This document shows positions 13,293 to 25,123 of a stretch of 64,000 nucleotides of DNA, one piece after another (the stretch's first letter is position 1; every line of letters begins with the position of its first letter). Under the pieces are notes generated by a model that saw only the letters and a program-made list of their open reading frames with translations, ran no database searches and had not been told where the DNA came from. The position numbers and the translations under genes were made by a program. This stretch comes from Mimachlamys varia (Eukaryota; Mollusca; Bivalvia; Pectinida; Pectinidae): positions 682,001 through 746,000 of the forward strand of contig OX392538.1 in assembly GCA_947623455.1 (NCBI GenBank), in the 5' to 3' direction.

Positions 13293-13569
13293 ATGTAAAC
13301 AACAAAGTCACCGAGTGTGTTGACCCTGTATTCACACCATGGAGGAGAGGCTTATCCTTATATGGCGCCAGGCAGATCAGAAATTAATCTGTAATAGTCT
13401 TACTCATATTTACTTCATACTGGGTTCAATACTTTTGTTACATTAAATTCATAGAAACAAATACATTTTTTGTAATTTGAACACAATTCTACTGATTTCT
13501 GCTATAGCTATTGTTTGATAAACCTAGCAGATACACTCTAACACTAGCTAATTCTACTGTAGCAGAACT

Positions 13570-13650
13570 TGACTAGGTCGATCATCACAGACCAGGTAGA
13601 ACATCTAAGAGTTCAGTAGATCCAGGTTTAAATCTTGGTCAGGTAGCTGC
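13570..13650 (+). mobile_element. tRNA-like SINE remnant
   Basis: CCAGGTAGAACATCTAAGAG resembles a D-arm/A-box region and GATCCAGGTTTAAATCTTGG resembles a B-box (GGTTCAAATCC). The order and spacing (about 45 bp) suit a tRNA-derived SINE head. Cloverleaf not complete. Confidence 0.4.
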
Positions 13651-13784
13651 ATGTCTCCTGTTACAAAATTGGTGGCCAGCATTAAAGATGGTATAGAGTC
13701 TTATTTGTCTTCCGGGTCAAAAACTTTGTCAAAGAAGGAAGGAATGTAAAAGAACTGGACCTGGTCAATAATCTGTGACTGTGT

Positions 13785-13855
13785 AAGTCATTTGGTTATA
13801 GAGCTTTTGTCTAGAGTTTGGAAGGTTCCAGGCTCAAACCCTAGTCTGAATGGCC
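13785..13855 (+). mobile_element. Second tRNA-like SINE remnant
   Basis: TTGGTTATAGAGCTTTTGTC then AAGGTTCCAGGCTCAAACCC and TAGTCTGAATGGC follow the order A-box, anticodon arm, B-box of a tRNA. Mutations in both boxes suggest a dead copy. Confidence 0.45.
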
Positions 13856-14009
13856 ATTACATTTCTTACAAATCTTAGAATCTACAATTTGTATATTGGT
13901 TCTTTATCTTGATCTCATCCACACCTATAGAAACGCATTTGAACCTAATTAACAAAGTAACGACTTGGCAAGTCCTAATTCAGAGACACACAGGTGAATG
14001 AGCTGTGTT

Positions 14010-14100
14010 TTAACTCATTCACACCTGAAATTTTAAAATGAACAATTCCAATATTTGAATCGGAAGAGTTCAAATGTACCTTCAGGGGTAAATGGGTTAA
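14010..14100. mobile_element. Small foldback element
   Basis: The ends TTAACTCATTCACACCTGAA and TTCAGGGGTAAATGGGTTAA are imperfect inverted repeats of 20 bp around a 51-bp centre. Just upstream, CAGGTGAATGAG (13991-14002) is a further inverted match to the left end, making a nested hairpin. Confidence 0.5.
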
Positions 14101-15054
14101 TCTTTGATTATGAAGGTCACCTTGCCACATTAATTCAATCAAAGTACTTGGTATTCTGACATCGCAAAGCTGACATTAATTTTATAATTCCAAAATAATG
14201 TTTTGTGTTGATACAGACACGTTTTGATAATTCTGGACATAGACAGATTATCTATCCTAGTCGTCATTACTGATACTGCTTTATCAGGGCTGTACTCAGT
14301 GTTCTCCCAACTCTGGCTCTATAAATCGATGTTGTTTCCTCGACTGTAACATGTAGATTGTTCCAGTCTGCTAGCTGTATAAGTAGGAACCTCTATCTGT
14401 TACACACAGTGGATTGATCTTATACGTTTCTCAATCTACCTCATGGTAAATATTGGTTGATATATTGCTTGCAAGTTTTCTCAGAACAAAACTGTTGGCT
14501 ATAGCTGTGGTAATCGTCAGAAATGTCTTCCAAGTGTCTTTTTTTGTCAAACTTGCAAATTCTTGTAACATTACCAGTAAAAAGACATAACAGTGTCAAA
14601 AATCATATATGCCTACATACATAAAATCAGCATCTCTAGGAGAAACTGATATTTCACCTTCAGTTTTCTGAGTTGAGCCAATCCTTTGCTAGTACATTCA
14701 ATTTCTGCATTGCAGTAAACCTCTGCAGATAAAAAAAAATACCAAGAAGATCCCGATAATCTGTCCCTGTACAGCAGTTGCCAACACTGAGCATGTAAAG
14801 TGTATACATTAACTCAGCATAGCTTGTTCAGTAAAATGTCGTCACGTGCAATCTCCAGTTTGAGAAAAGTCATCAAAGTGGAGATCTCCAGTTTGCTAGC
14901 ATTTGACCCTTGACAGGTTTGTATTAGAGAACAGAATTATATAGAAAGTTGGTCTGGTCTTGTTTGTTGTCCAGTACCTTGGTTTTGATGTATAGAACCA
15001 TCTTTAATCACTTGCAATATGACTAGCAGTACTCCTCATTGACAAACATACCAA

Positions 15055-15338
15055 TACAATATATAGGCTTAAAGGGAGATTGATAGCTTTACTATGATAC
15101 CGCTGGTCTACAAGATATTTTACAAAGTTGAAATGGCATTTTCTTACAAATGCTTAATTTAATAACAGCCATTTAAAGTCTCCGTGGCCAAAACAATATA
15201 TAGGCTAAGGGCGATTGGTTATTGATAGTGATACTATATCTCTGGTCTACCTGATATTCTTACAAAGTTGAAATGGCATTTTCTCACAAATGCTTGATGT
15301 AATAATAGCCATATAAAATCTCTGTGGCCAAAACAAAC
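15055..15338 (+). repeat. Two diverged copies of a roughly 140-bp unit
   Basis: Both copies share AATATATAGGCT, CTGGTCTAC, TTACAAAGTTGAAATGGCAT, ACAAATGCTT, ATAGCCAT and TCTCTGTGGCCAAAACAA in order (15060-15195 and 15195-15335). Confidence 0.85.
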
Positions 15339-18334
15339 ATCAAATTTGTAACAGTAAACACACAAAAGGAGTTGATTGTTGATGCATATAATAAAGTCTG
15401 AGATCACAGTAAACAATTAAACCTAACTGGTTAGAATTATAATAGACATTTAATAGCATAGCTTACATAAACCTTATATAGCCATGTTGTTAAACACACA
15501 TTACAGTTAGCATTGACGCAGGAGAAAATCACAATGATCTTTATGCACACGGCCTGAGAATTTGTCTTTTAGATGAAACTCGGTCAGATCAAATTACCCA
15601 TTCTCCAAAGTCCCCAATTCACATGAATAACCGCTGACTGAACAGATTGAAAAGAAATAAAATCCCTTCACCACAGGCGAACAGGTAGAATATATACATC
15701 TAGGTAAAACCTTACCTGTACTGCACATATATCAACAAACAGTTACGATCAATTCAAATGTAATTCATGGTCAAATACATTAAACATATCTTAATCTTTC
15801 AAGTCTTCTGATCAGTTTTATAGTTGAATGGTTTCAAAATGAAATCGTTTCATTTACGACTTTTACAAATTTGGTATTTTGAAGAACGTATATCACTTGC
15901 ACTAAGTGCTGTTCCTTTATCTTTTATTGTACACTCAGATTGAATATCAGAATGACATCTTGATTTTGATTTGTTTGGTTAGCTGTCCTTACAGCAGCAA
16001 AGACCACACAAGGTCATCAATCTTGCGATTTGGTTTCAGAATCGGTTGAAAAATTTACCAATTATACTTTCGTTGAGAAGATTCGGGATTTTACAAAGTA
16101 GTTCTACAATACAGCGGACCAATTACTACTCAAAACAGTAGGTCACCATGGGAAACAAAGATGCTTGAAGAGTTGCACATACACATCAAAGCAATGTCCG
16201 ATCTCCCTGAAGGAAAGGATGACCAACCCCAATCGTCTTTGTACCAAAGTTTACCGTACAATCATGCAGTGGAATAAAGCAGGCATATTCAGAAGTTTGC
16301 CCAAACTCATACAGGTTTCAGCAATGACAATGAATTTCTATTTTATAACAACAGGGACAACGACTTAAAGCTTCCAAATACAACATCAACTCAATCCAAA
16401 TAGTAGACACTTCTCAACTGTTTGGTGAAGACTACAGCCAGAAATAAGATTTAAAGAGCTAGGACAAAACAAATCTATTTATAGTAACAGTGACCTTGGC
16501 AGGTTCTCAAACCCAAAACTTGCTGAAAGCATTCTAAGCAACTGCATGACCTTTTCACCAGAATTGGTGAAATACATTAAAGACCTTTCTGAAACTAAGA
16601 GAAGATTTCTAGATATTGGCGTTCTAATACAACCTCTGGAACCTCATACAACAACTCTGAATTTTCGATTCATCCAAGACCATTTTCAAAGTTCAATTAG
16701 ACTTTGAAACAATAAGCGCTGTTAATCATCCCCAAAATGCATTAATCATCAGCATTGGTATACATGACAGTGGAGTCCGCGGTGTGGCAGCCAGAGTAAG
16801 ATCAATACAACACACATACCTCCGCACTACACCGGGCTTCACAGCAGTAATGTGTGCCATCATGTAGGTCAATTTCTAATCAAATATTTACCTTGCAAAA
16901 ACACTAACTCATATTCCTCTATTTGAACAGCTAAAACATACCTCAACAGTTAAGATATTTAAACTCCTACTTTCAAATTCAATCAAATTTTAAAAAAATG
17001 TATTTCACCAGTTATCATTTTAATCCTTTAATATAAGCCCCAAAATTAATTTTCAAAAGAAATATTCAAATACATACCTGGTAATTATTTTCAAATTCAT
17101 ACAAAATTACTTGATACCTGGTTCTTTTTAAAATTCCGTGATTTAATTATGTCACCATGTTGTGATTCCGAGCTGCAATGATGCCAGATACAGTTTCAAT
17201 GTTTAGGTGAGTTGATCCTATGCGAGGCTGTATTTTTTCCTTGGATACATTCAAAACCTTGAATATCAATTTTCTGCGGACACAGAGCGTAATACAACAC
17301 AGCTTATAATTAAAATATAGGTCATTATATCCGTGTCAATCACAAGTAATACCGATACCTGGTAACAAATTGCTGTTAATTTGTATCTCCCGTTATCATA
17401 GATAGGTAGCCTTGAAGAGTTTTTTCCGTATATTTCACATGGATCCTTTGTCAAACAAACATTCTGCTTGGTAAAAGATCCGACCGAATTATGACGTAAT
17501 CCAACAGATAAATATTTAATCTGGAACGAAGAACTGCCCTACACCACACAATATTGCGTCAGCGTTATTCCGCAGTGTGCCAAATGTATTACTGACGGAG
17601 TGTCAACTAACTACATGGAGTAAAACAGATGACACGATACTGAAAGTAGGACTATCCGAGTGGTCTCCACACATTACCTAGATCCTCTTATATCAAGCCT
17701 TGGACGACCAAAAGGATTAATCGAATCTCGTTGCAGACGATCACTAGCTTGCAAGTGTACAATTACGAATGATTACATACTAAACCTCGATGGTCCCAAG
17801 TCCTGTGTATATATTGCGGCAGCTATAGGCTTTTCTTCATGTCATACCCTCTACTCACCGTTCGTAATCAGGTACCCACTGGAGCATAACTCGTCTATTG
17901 TTGGATGTGTATTGAACGGTCATTCGTTCCGATTAAAAAACAATTTTCCAGCAGGCGTCAAATCAACTTAATTGTTATTACATGTATTGGAAACTCAAAC
18001 ACAACCAAATAATGTATTTAGCTTAAAGCACACCAAAAACTTTAAAAAGAAAATATCAACAATACGGTTTGCCGACAAAGCGCTTTGGACCCTTTAATGT
18101 AAACAATACACATAGTATATTTTACCTGGGTACCACAGCAGGGCTGGGTAGATAAAACTGCATAATAGTAGTCACAGTTGTAGTCAGGGGCATAGTACTC
18201 CAGTTGAGATACAGTTTACTGGGTACAAGTAAAACAGTATTGTTGTAATGTTTAGTTCTACTTTAATTCTTAATTATAGCTGTTATTTTATTGGCCATAA
18301 CATGTGTAATTATCTCTTCGCAGCCATTCTTGTA
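15339..18334. other. Unique DNA with one possible exon
   Basis: Contains the candidate exon at 16820-16863. The 103-codon plus frame at 17660-17971 lies in DNA of more balanced composition (about 17450-17980) but has no recognisable domain and no splice context. Confidence 0.45.
16820..16863 (-). CDS. Possible short first coding exon
   Basis: The minus strand reads MMAHITAVKPGVVR from tandem ATGs (16861-16863 and 16858-16860), then AG directly before a donor GTATGTG (16813-16819). The 44-bp stretch sits in a local GC-rich island (about 16765-16865) inside AT-rich DNA, which is the main reason for suspecting selection. Family not recognised, and no partner exon found. It could equally be a fragment of an old repeat. 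Confidence 0.22.
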
Positions 18335-18605
18335 GGTGATCTCATACTTAAGGAGATATCCTTTCTTACTATAAACTTGAGAGAGTGATTTAAGGGAGAT
18401 AATTCTAAATCCATTAGGTTTAATGTAAAACATAGCATACACCACCTCAATAAAGCCCAACAGTTATTATACTTAAGGAGATATCCTATCTTACTATATA
18501 CTTGAAACAGTAACTATAATGAAGGGAGATAATTCTGGGTCCATTCACAGGTTTAATATGTAAGGTAGCATACAATACATTAAATAAGTTCAGCAATTCT
18601 AAAGG
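18335..18605 (+). repeat. Two diverged copies of a roughly 135-bp unit
   Basis: ATACTTAAGGAGATATCCT, TTACTATA..CTTGA, AGGGAGATAATTCT, CCATT..AGGTTTAATATG and AGCATACA recur in order, starting near 18345 and 18471. Confidence 0.85.
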
Positions 18606-19279
18606 GAAAATGCCAAAACATTCATGTAAGATCCCTGCTTTGGTTGAAAAAAAAAATCGCTTTATATGACTATACACTCTCATGCTTTACAAAGGAAAGG
18701 AATACTTCAATAACTGAAGAGTCCTTATTTTTTTCCCCAAGTCTAAACTTACTCAAACAGCAAGTACAAGATTGGAACTCAATACAGGATTTTAATTGGC
18801 TGATGTTATTTAAATATACAAATAAAATATGATCTACCATATTGATAGTTGTGTTCCATTACTTTCCACTTACACATAACTTAACTGTCTACATATATCA
18901 GACTTTTAACAGGTTTGTAAATTACTTCTACTGCCCCCATACTTAAGGTTTTGAATTGATAGAATTATTCAAATGAAGATGCCCTCATTTTACAAAATCC
19001 ATTTAAAAAGAATTTTGATTTATTACAATTAAATTAGTCCTGAGATTTATATGAAATGACATATCTGACAAATCTTTATAAACCAAATATAATCATTCCA
19101 TCATTAAGTATTTGCTCATGTAATAGTTAATCAGATTTTAATACTTCTTTTTAGTGTGAATGGCTTTGACAAAATTTCAATATACATATTCAGCATTAAG
19201 CCTTCTATGACTGTTTACCTGAGAAATACTGCCCTTACAAACAGGTTTGGTTATAAATTAAAGAAAAGAAGCTTTCAAG
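18606..19279. other. No gene seen
   Basis: AT-rich, with no supported feature. Confidence 0.55.
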
Positions 19280-19615
19280 AAAAGGGGGCATTAAAATGTT
19301 GACATTAAGCAAAGTGACAATATCTTTGACTTTCAGACCTGGTGATGGTCCCAATCAAGATTTTTCAATAAGTAACCGCTTTATGAAGTTAAAAGTTTGA
19401 AAGGCCCACGGGAACTCAAGATATTTACACAGAGACTTTTGTTCTAATGCAGGTTTATTTTATAGCAAGTGACCTTGATCTTTGACCTTCAGACCTGAAG
19501 AGCAATAGTATACCAATCAAGGACTTTAAATAAGTAAGCACTGTATGATTCTGTTTGAGATTGATAACGCTCATGGGAACTCAAAGTTATTGTACAGAAA
19601 CTTTGTTCATACAAG
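19280..19615 (+). repeat. Two diverged units of the GACCTTGA repeat family
   Basis: AAGTGAC(AATAT/CTTGAT)CTTTGAC, TTCAGACCTG, CCAATCAAG, AATAAGTAA, and GGGAACTCAA occur twice (about 19310 and 19465). Related to the units of the 49.2-kb element. Confidence 0.65.
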
Positions 19616-19868
19616 GTAACCAATGACAACCAAAGACAACCCAATGACAACCAATGACAACCAAAGACAACCAATGACAACCAAAGACAACCCAATGACA
19701 ACCAAGGACAACCAAAGACAACCCAATAACAACCAAAGACAACCCAATGACAACCAAAGACAACCAATGACAACCCAATGACAACCCAATGACAACCCAA
19801 AGACAACCAAAGACAACCCAATGACAACCAAAGACAACCCATGACAACCAATGACAACCCAATGACAA
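19615..19868 (+). repeat. 10- to 11-bp minisatellite, about 24 copies
   Basis: CCAATGACAA and CCAAAGACAA units with an occasional extra C. All three minus-strand frames stay open because TTG and GTC lack stops, giving spurious Cys/Leu/Val/Trp-rich frames. Confidence 0.95.
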
Positions 19869-20429
19869 CAGCTGATGTAATTCCTATATTGCCTTTTCAG
19901 ACAATACAAAATTACACTTGTAACTTTCCTGTGTTTGAGGTACAAAACATGCTGGAACCCTACACTTTAATTTCTTGTAAAGTAAGATCACATAGCTTCA
20001 TTATAACTGTGATGTCGATATTTTAATTGAAATAAGCAAAAATCAATTGCTTTTCTGCCCTTTCTATATGTACCTGTATATACCCACACTTCATTCAGAC
20101 CACAATAAATATCATCCAGCGCTGATACTGTCTTTCCAATCTGATCATAATCATAGTGTACTAGTGGTTTCAATTACAACTCCCTTTTCAAAGCTTGGAC
20201 AGATTTTCGTGGTAAGATAAAAATTAAATATAACAGTTTCAATCAGATCTCAGTAACTTTATACGCTTGCATAGATGAGAGGTATCAAGGACTTTTTTTA
20301 GTTCAGAAAACCTGCTGACTCAATGTATTATATGTCACAGTACATTATGTTGTATTTGAAATGTATAGTACTTATTGTCCGCAGTACCTAACTGTATCAG
20401 TTCTCTGGCCTTCTGGTTATCCTGAAGAT

Positions 20430-20600
20430 TTTAAGAGTTTTTAAAAGTTTTACCCCTGTGACCTTGAAAGTAGGTTAAGGTCAGTTTGTAGCACATTGTC
20501 CAATGTACCTACAACCCTAATATCATGACCCAAGTTGCCTATTGTTCTTAACAAGAAGTTTTTAAAAGAGACTTTGTTCCTGGTGGACTAAAGCAGAAAT
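20430..20600 (+). repeat. Single unit of the GACCTTGA repeat family
   Basis: TTTTACCCCTGTGACCTTGA, AAGGTCA, and AACAAGAAGTTTTTAAAAGA match the order of units in the 49.2-kb element. Diverged. Confidence 0.45.
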
Positions 20601-21444
20601 TGAGCTGTTTCAGTCGTGTTTCACAAACTTTCTTATCAGATATAATTGGTCCACACTACACAGGTTCATTGACACCTTCAAGGTGGTCTTCGTTTCATCG
20701 CAAATCAAGTCCTACAAAATATTGCCTCTTGATACATTTTGGCAATGACAAACCGACAACTGTGTGACCTTATACTTTAGTATATCCAAAGATGTAGGAA
20801 CTTATAACCATCCAACCAGTACAAACGGCGCTGGCTCTATTACCAGAACTCATCTATTCTGATGGAAGGTCAACTCACAAGTAGACTCTCTGACTCTGGA
20901 TAAACATGGGGACACCAGGGATTAAAAAACAACTACCCTGTAGACCTGCTCCAGACACTTGGAAGGTGTGACACAAGGTATCCAACAGGTAACCTCTACA
21001 GGTACAACAAAGGTATTACACGAGTAATTAAATACCTTAGTACAAATATGAAACAAACAACTTATATATAGACAATCTATATACCTTAGTACAAATATGA
21101 AACAAACAACACAGACAATCTATGACAATATCAATGATTGGCTTGGTTCCATTGTCAATGTTTCTAATTATGGGAACTTGACAACGTTGATACTATATAA
21201 GGAATCATCAACAATGCATTACTTATACGTCTGTTATTTTAATCAGTCTTATATTCAATAGACGCTTTATTTTTGGCAGCCACAATACTAGCCATTCAGT
21301 TTTGTATGTCTAGATATTAATTATGGTTTAACTAAAGAAGGCACATTTTGTTTTGTTTGTTACTCGTGTAAGGATATACCTGTGACAGCTATTGTGTATC
21401 ACCTCACCTTAACGAACCCTCAGTAGTGAACAACCTTGGTATAA

Positions 21445-21474
21445 AAACAGGTGTGTAGATCTACACACCTGTTT
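21445..21474. repeat. Perfect 30-bp palindrome
   Basis: AAACAGGTGTGTAGA followed at once by its reverse complement TCTACACACCTGTTT, no spacer. It could be a symmetric binding site or the remnant of a foldback element. Confidence 0.9.
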
Positions 21475-21981
21475 ATAGCAGTATAATACAGAATTAAAGA
21501 ACAAAAACCTTAAACAAGAACGATTACATACATATAATGTATCATCATAAGATGCAAATGAATTCAGGTAATAAACATTCAGATGCAAATTCAGGTATAT
21601 TCACAGGTGTAAATTCAGGTAATATACGTTCAGGTGTAAATTCAGGTAATATACATCCAGGTATAATCTCGGGTAATATATACCTGGTGTAAAAATGCAA
21701 GTAATATACATCAGGTATTAAAATTCAGGTAATATTCGTCCAGGTGTAGATTCAGGCATTTTGGCAATAAATATCCATTTGTAAATTCAGATACCATATT
21801 ATACATTCAGGTAAAAATTCAGGTAATATACATCCAGGTGTAGATTCAGGCATTTTGGCAATAAACATCCATTTATATTTACATTTTCGCTGCAACCCAC
21901 TATATGAAGATAACCAGCAAAAATGCCTTTTATAAAAGTATGAAAGCAATGGTTCTCGAGACGTAGTACGTGGTTGAATTA

Positions 21982-21989
21982 TGACGTCA
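21982..21989. promoter_or_regulatory. CRE-like octamer TGACGTCA
   Basis: Perfect palindromic cAMP-response-element octamer in ATGACGTCAT. No adjacent gene start is evident, so function is unknown. Confidence 0.2.
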
Positions 21990-22228
21990 TAGATCAAGCT
22001 TGTTCAATGAGAGTCTTGTCACGTCACTTCGAATAACATGGAGATTGCCCTTGCGTCAAAAGCTCAAATGACTAATTATTATCATTGGCGCCAACTTTAT
22101 TCAAGCTGGACTGTTCCGCCAATGTCGTTAAAATGACGACACATATACAAACGCAGGTAATAAACTATTAATTGGAAAAAATATAAATGCGGGTAAGCAA
22201 TTTTTCTATAGTAAAAATGTAAATATAT

Positions 22229-22383
22229 GGATTGAAAGTCATTTTTTTAACTTTCATAGTGCTATGAAAGGTCAGCCATTACATCCATATTTAACATGGA
22301 AGCCCTAGCGGGCTTCATTCAATATGGATGTAACGGCTGACCTTTCATAGCACTATGAAAGTTAAAAAAATGACTTTCAATCC
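22229..22383. mobile_element. Foldback element, 63-bp arms, inserted in a minisatellite
   Basis: The left arm starts GGATTGAAAGTCATTTTTTT and the right arm ends with its inverted match CTTTCAATCC. The arms pair over about 63 bp with one or two mismatches (CCATTACATCC against GGATGTAACGG). The centre contains GAAGCCC-TAGC-GGGCTTC, so the hairpin continues through the loop. It interrupts the TTCAGGTAATATACATCC minisatellite. No target duplication is certain (TATGG at left and CTATG at right is only a hint). Confidence 0.75.
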
Positions 22384-22865
22384 CTATGTAAGTTCAGATA
22401 CCGTAATATACAATCAGGCGAAAATTCAGGTAATATACATCCAGGTGTAGATTCAGGCATTTTGGCAATAAAAATCCATTTGTAAATTCACATACCGTAA
22501 TATACATTCAGGCGAAAATTCAGGTAATATACATCCAGGTGTAGATTCAGGCATATATATATATATATATATTGGCAATAAACATCCATTTGTAAATTCA
22601 GATACCGTAATATACATTCAGGCGAAAATTCAGGTAATATACATCCAGGTGTAGATTCAGGCATATATATATATATATATTGGCAATAAACATCCATTTT
22701 TAAATTCAGATACCGTAATATACAATCAGGCGAAAATTCAGGTAATATACATCCAGGTGTAGATTCAGGCATATATATATATATTGGCAATAAACATCCA
22801 TTTGTAAATTCAGATACCGTAATATACATTCAGGCGAAAATTCAGGTAAGATACATCCAGGAATA

Positions 22866-24064
22866 ATACAAGTGTCTGTCAAATTTTAAGTTTGGAATTC
22901 CAAAGAGTTTCAGGTATGTTTACAGAAATTTATACTTCAGGTGTGACAATGATACAAATCTAACATAGGTTGAAAAGTTTTACCAAATATTGCTGATAAT
23001 TTAATGTCTTACTGGAAATATTTTATCCTCAGCAGAAATCAATCTTCTGCACAGAGCTGTAAGAGTTAACTCCCCTTACATATTGTGTTGTGTTTAATGT
23101 GCTAGTATTTATAGTTTAACAAGAACATACATAATTTGCAATTTTAAATATCATGACTTTTAAATGATACCATCGCTATCTAAAATATCAAAATTTGTGT
23201 CATGATTTTAAACTGATCAATGATATGAAAACACCCTGAAAGAAAACTCCTGTACAATATTTCAGATGGATTAAACAGACATATATTTCGAAAATGTTGG
23301 CTCATGAAAACCATCAAACAGCTTGGACACTACCCAGTGCAAATGAAATGAAGTTAAAGTATAAAAGATATAAAGAACACCCACCAGTGATTTAATGATA
23401 AAAGCAAGTCTGATTGTAAATTTGAATGTGTCAGCACATAAATTACTGTTGCAGGTTGTTTTTTTTTACTTTTATATCTTTGCTAACAATGACTCTTGAT
23501 AAAAAGATCAGGCAGCCAAGTATTGCATGAATCAGAATGATGTAAAGTGTCACCAGTCTGAAGGTGATTCTCAATCTGTACATAAAACCTGTCCGAAGGT
23601 GATTCTAAATCTGTACATAAAACCTGTCCGAAGGTGATTCTCAATCTGTACATAAAACCTGTCCGAAGGTGATTCTAAATCTGTACATAAACATTAAAAG
23701 TGCAACTCTGCATCAAATTGTAGCCACATTATGTAATGAACAGAAAAGCAATAAAACTTACACATAAATCTTTGGGAGAAGTACATTTGTCATGCAATTT
23801 TACCATAGGTTTTGTAGCAATTTCCTGCAGTTCCACAATAAGAGTTTTATGTTCCAGCCTTTCCCGTATTGGGGCTGATTTATTGATAGCTTACAACTGT
23901 ACTTGCTAATCTTGTATTCCAGGTTTACCGCAACTCTTTTAATTGAGAAAATCTTTTAATTGTTCACAAATATTGATTTTCACAAAGTATTAATTTTCAC
24001 AAATAATTATTTTCACAATCATTTTTCAAAATATTTCTTTTGTAGAGTTAAATTTAAAAAAAAA
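22866..24064. other. No gene seen apart from the 35-bp repeat
   Basis: AT-rich and unique. Confidence 0.55.
23556..23692 (+). repeat. 35-bp tandem repeat, four copies in a 70-bp pattern
   Basis: GAAGGTGATTCT recurs at 23560, 23595, 23630 and 23665. Units alternate TTCTCAATCTG and TTCTAAATCTG, so the last step was duplication of a pair. Confidence 0.9.
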
Positions 24065-24082
24065 AGGGGGGGGGGGGGGTAT
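24065..24082 (+). repeat. Poly-A/poly-G tract
   Basis: A run of A is followed by 14 or so G. Possible quadruplex; length may be inexact. Confidence 0.7.
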
Positions 24083-24194
24083 TTCTAATTTTGAGGCGAA
24101 AATTTGTCTATACTTGGGAATTCAGATTTTTTTTTATTCACTATAATTTCTGCGTAAAATTACAAAAAGAAAATGTTACAAAATCTATTTTATA

Positions 24195-24478
24195 TATGTA
24201 ATATTTCTGAGAAAATCTCTGTAAGAAGTGATTCAAAGCCCGAGAAAATCCTTGTAATAGGTTATTCAATGCCCGAGAAAATCTCTGTAATAGGTGATTC
24301 AAACCCCGGAAAAATCTCTGTAAGAAGTGAATCAAACCCCGAGAAAATCTCTGTAAGAAGTGAATCAAAGCCCAAGAAAATCTCTGTAAGAAGTGATTCA
24401 AACCGTGAGAAATCTCTGTAAGAAGTGATTCAAACCGTTAAAAAATCTCTGTAATAGGTGATTCAAACCCTGGCAATC
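24195..24478 (+). repeat. 33-bp minisatellite, about 8 copies
   Basis: The unit is GAGAAAATCTCTGTAAGAAG followed by TGATTCAAACCC. Because 33 is a multiple of three both strands stay open for over 80 codons with 11-residue repeats; no other coding sign. Confidence 0.93.
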
Positions 24479-24756
24479 TCTTGTCATCCTAAATAAATTC
24501 CATGTTATATCTATCACCTAAATAACTTCTTTACTAAATCACTATGGGGTAGGGTAGGTAGTGGATAAATTAGTTTATTGACAGTTATTTATAGACGCTC
24601 TACATACCCGTGAGGGACTAAGCCTTTGGCTTCTTATGATTACTGCTGTCACATCTGAATTTTTTATGCTGGGGACTGATATATTTTTCTGGTATTTATA
24701 TAATTAACTGGTACTTCCCGATTTTTTTAACTCCATTGGAAAAAGAAGAGACTGTG

Positions 24757-24900
24757 GGCCGGCTCCTTCGGATGAGAAAAACTTTCTACTCAGAGCCGGC
24801 CTAGCCCCAAACCCTTGACCTCCTGCACACGGCACATCAACACGATCTGGTCCAGGGGTCTAGACCGCTCAGCTTACCGAGGCGGTAGCTAAAATAAAGT
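24757..24900. other. GC-rich hairpin and possible SINE fragment
   Basis: GGCCGGCTC (24757-24765) and GAGCCGGCC (24793-24801) form a perfect 9-bp stem with a 27-base loop. Downstream, AAACCCTTGACCTCCTGCAC and GGTCTAGACCGCTCAGCTTA resemble the inverted B- and A-box regions of a tRNA-derived SINE on the minus strand. Weak evidence. Confidence 0.25.
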
Positions 24901-24948
24901 TACAAGCAAAATATCACTGTTTATTCCCCTAACTATCACCAGCCTGAG

Positions 24949-25123
24949 CCTCTTTAACTGTGTAGTCTCAGGCCACGTGATCTATGATGTAGCAAGTAAG
25001 TTCCTGGGCCTCTTTAACTGTGTAGTCTCAGGCCACGTGATCTATGATGTAGCAAGTAAGTTCCTGGGCCTCTTTAACTGTGTAGTCTCAGGCCACGTGA
25101 TCTATGATGTAGCAAGTAAGTTC
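24949..25123 (+). repeat. 60-bp tandem repeat, nearly three exact copies, each with an E-box
   Basis: CCTCTTTAACTGTGTAGTCT, CAGGCCACGTGATCTATGAT and GTAGCAAGTAAGTTCCTGGG repeat with no change. Each copy contains the perfect E-box CACGTG (in GGCCACGTGATC) and a donor-like AAGTAAGTT. Exact identity implies very recent duplication or active homogenisation. Confidence 0.95.

Larger units (their letters stand above)
19869..21539. other. Mostly unique DNA
   Basis: Holds one GACCTTGA-family unit, a short duplication (ATACCTTAGTACAAATATGA at about 21028 and 21080) and the 30-bp palindrome. Confidence 0.5.
21540..22865 (+). repeat. Complex minisatellite with TTCAGGTAATATACATCC core
   Basis: Early units (21540-21760) are short variants of AATTCAGGTAATATACATCCAGGTGTA. 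Later units (22385-22860) are about 105-120 bp and add GATTCAGGC, an (AT)n run of variable length, TTGGCAATAAACATCCATTTG and TTCAGATACCGTAATATACA. Between them lie a partial unit pair (21740-21880), a unique segment (21885-22225) and a foldback insertion. Confidence 0.9.

Noticed and set aside
17660..17971. 103-codon frame in more balanced DNA
   Set aside because: No domain, no splice sites, no coding pattern I can defend.
19489..19945. Three overlapping Cys/Trp/Leu/Val-rich minus-strand frames
   Set aside because: All arise from the CCAATGACAA minisatellite, which lacks stops in any frame on that strand.
24141..24421. Long frames on both strands with 11-residue repeats
   Set aside because: 33-bp repeat step keeps both strands open; no other coding evidence.
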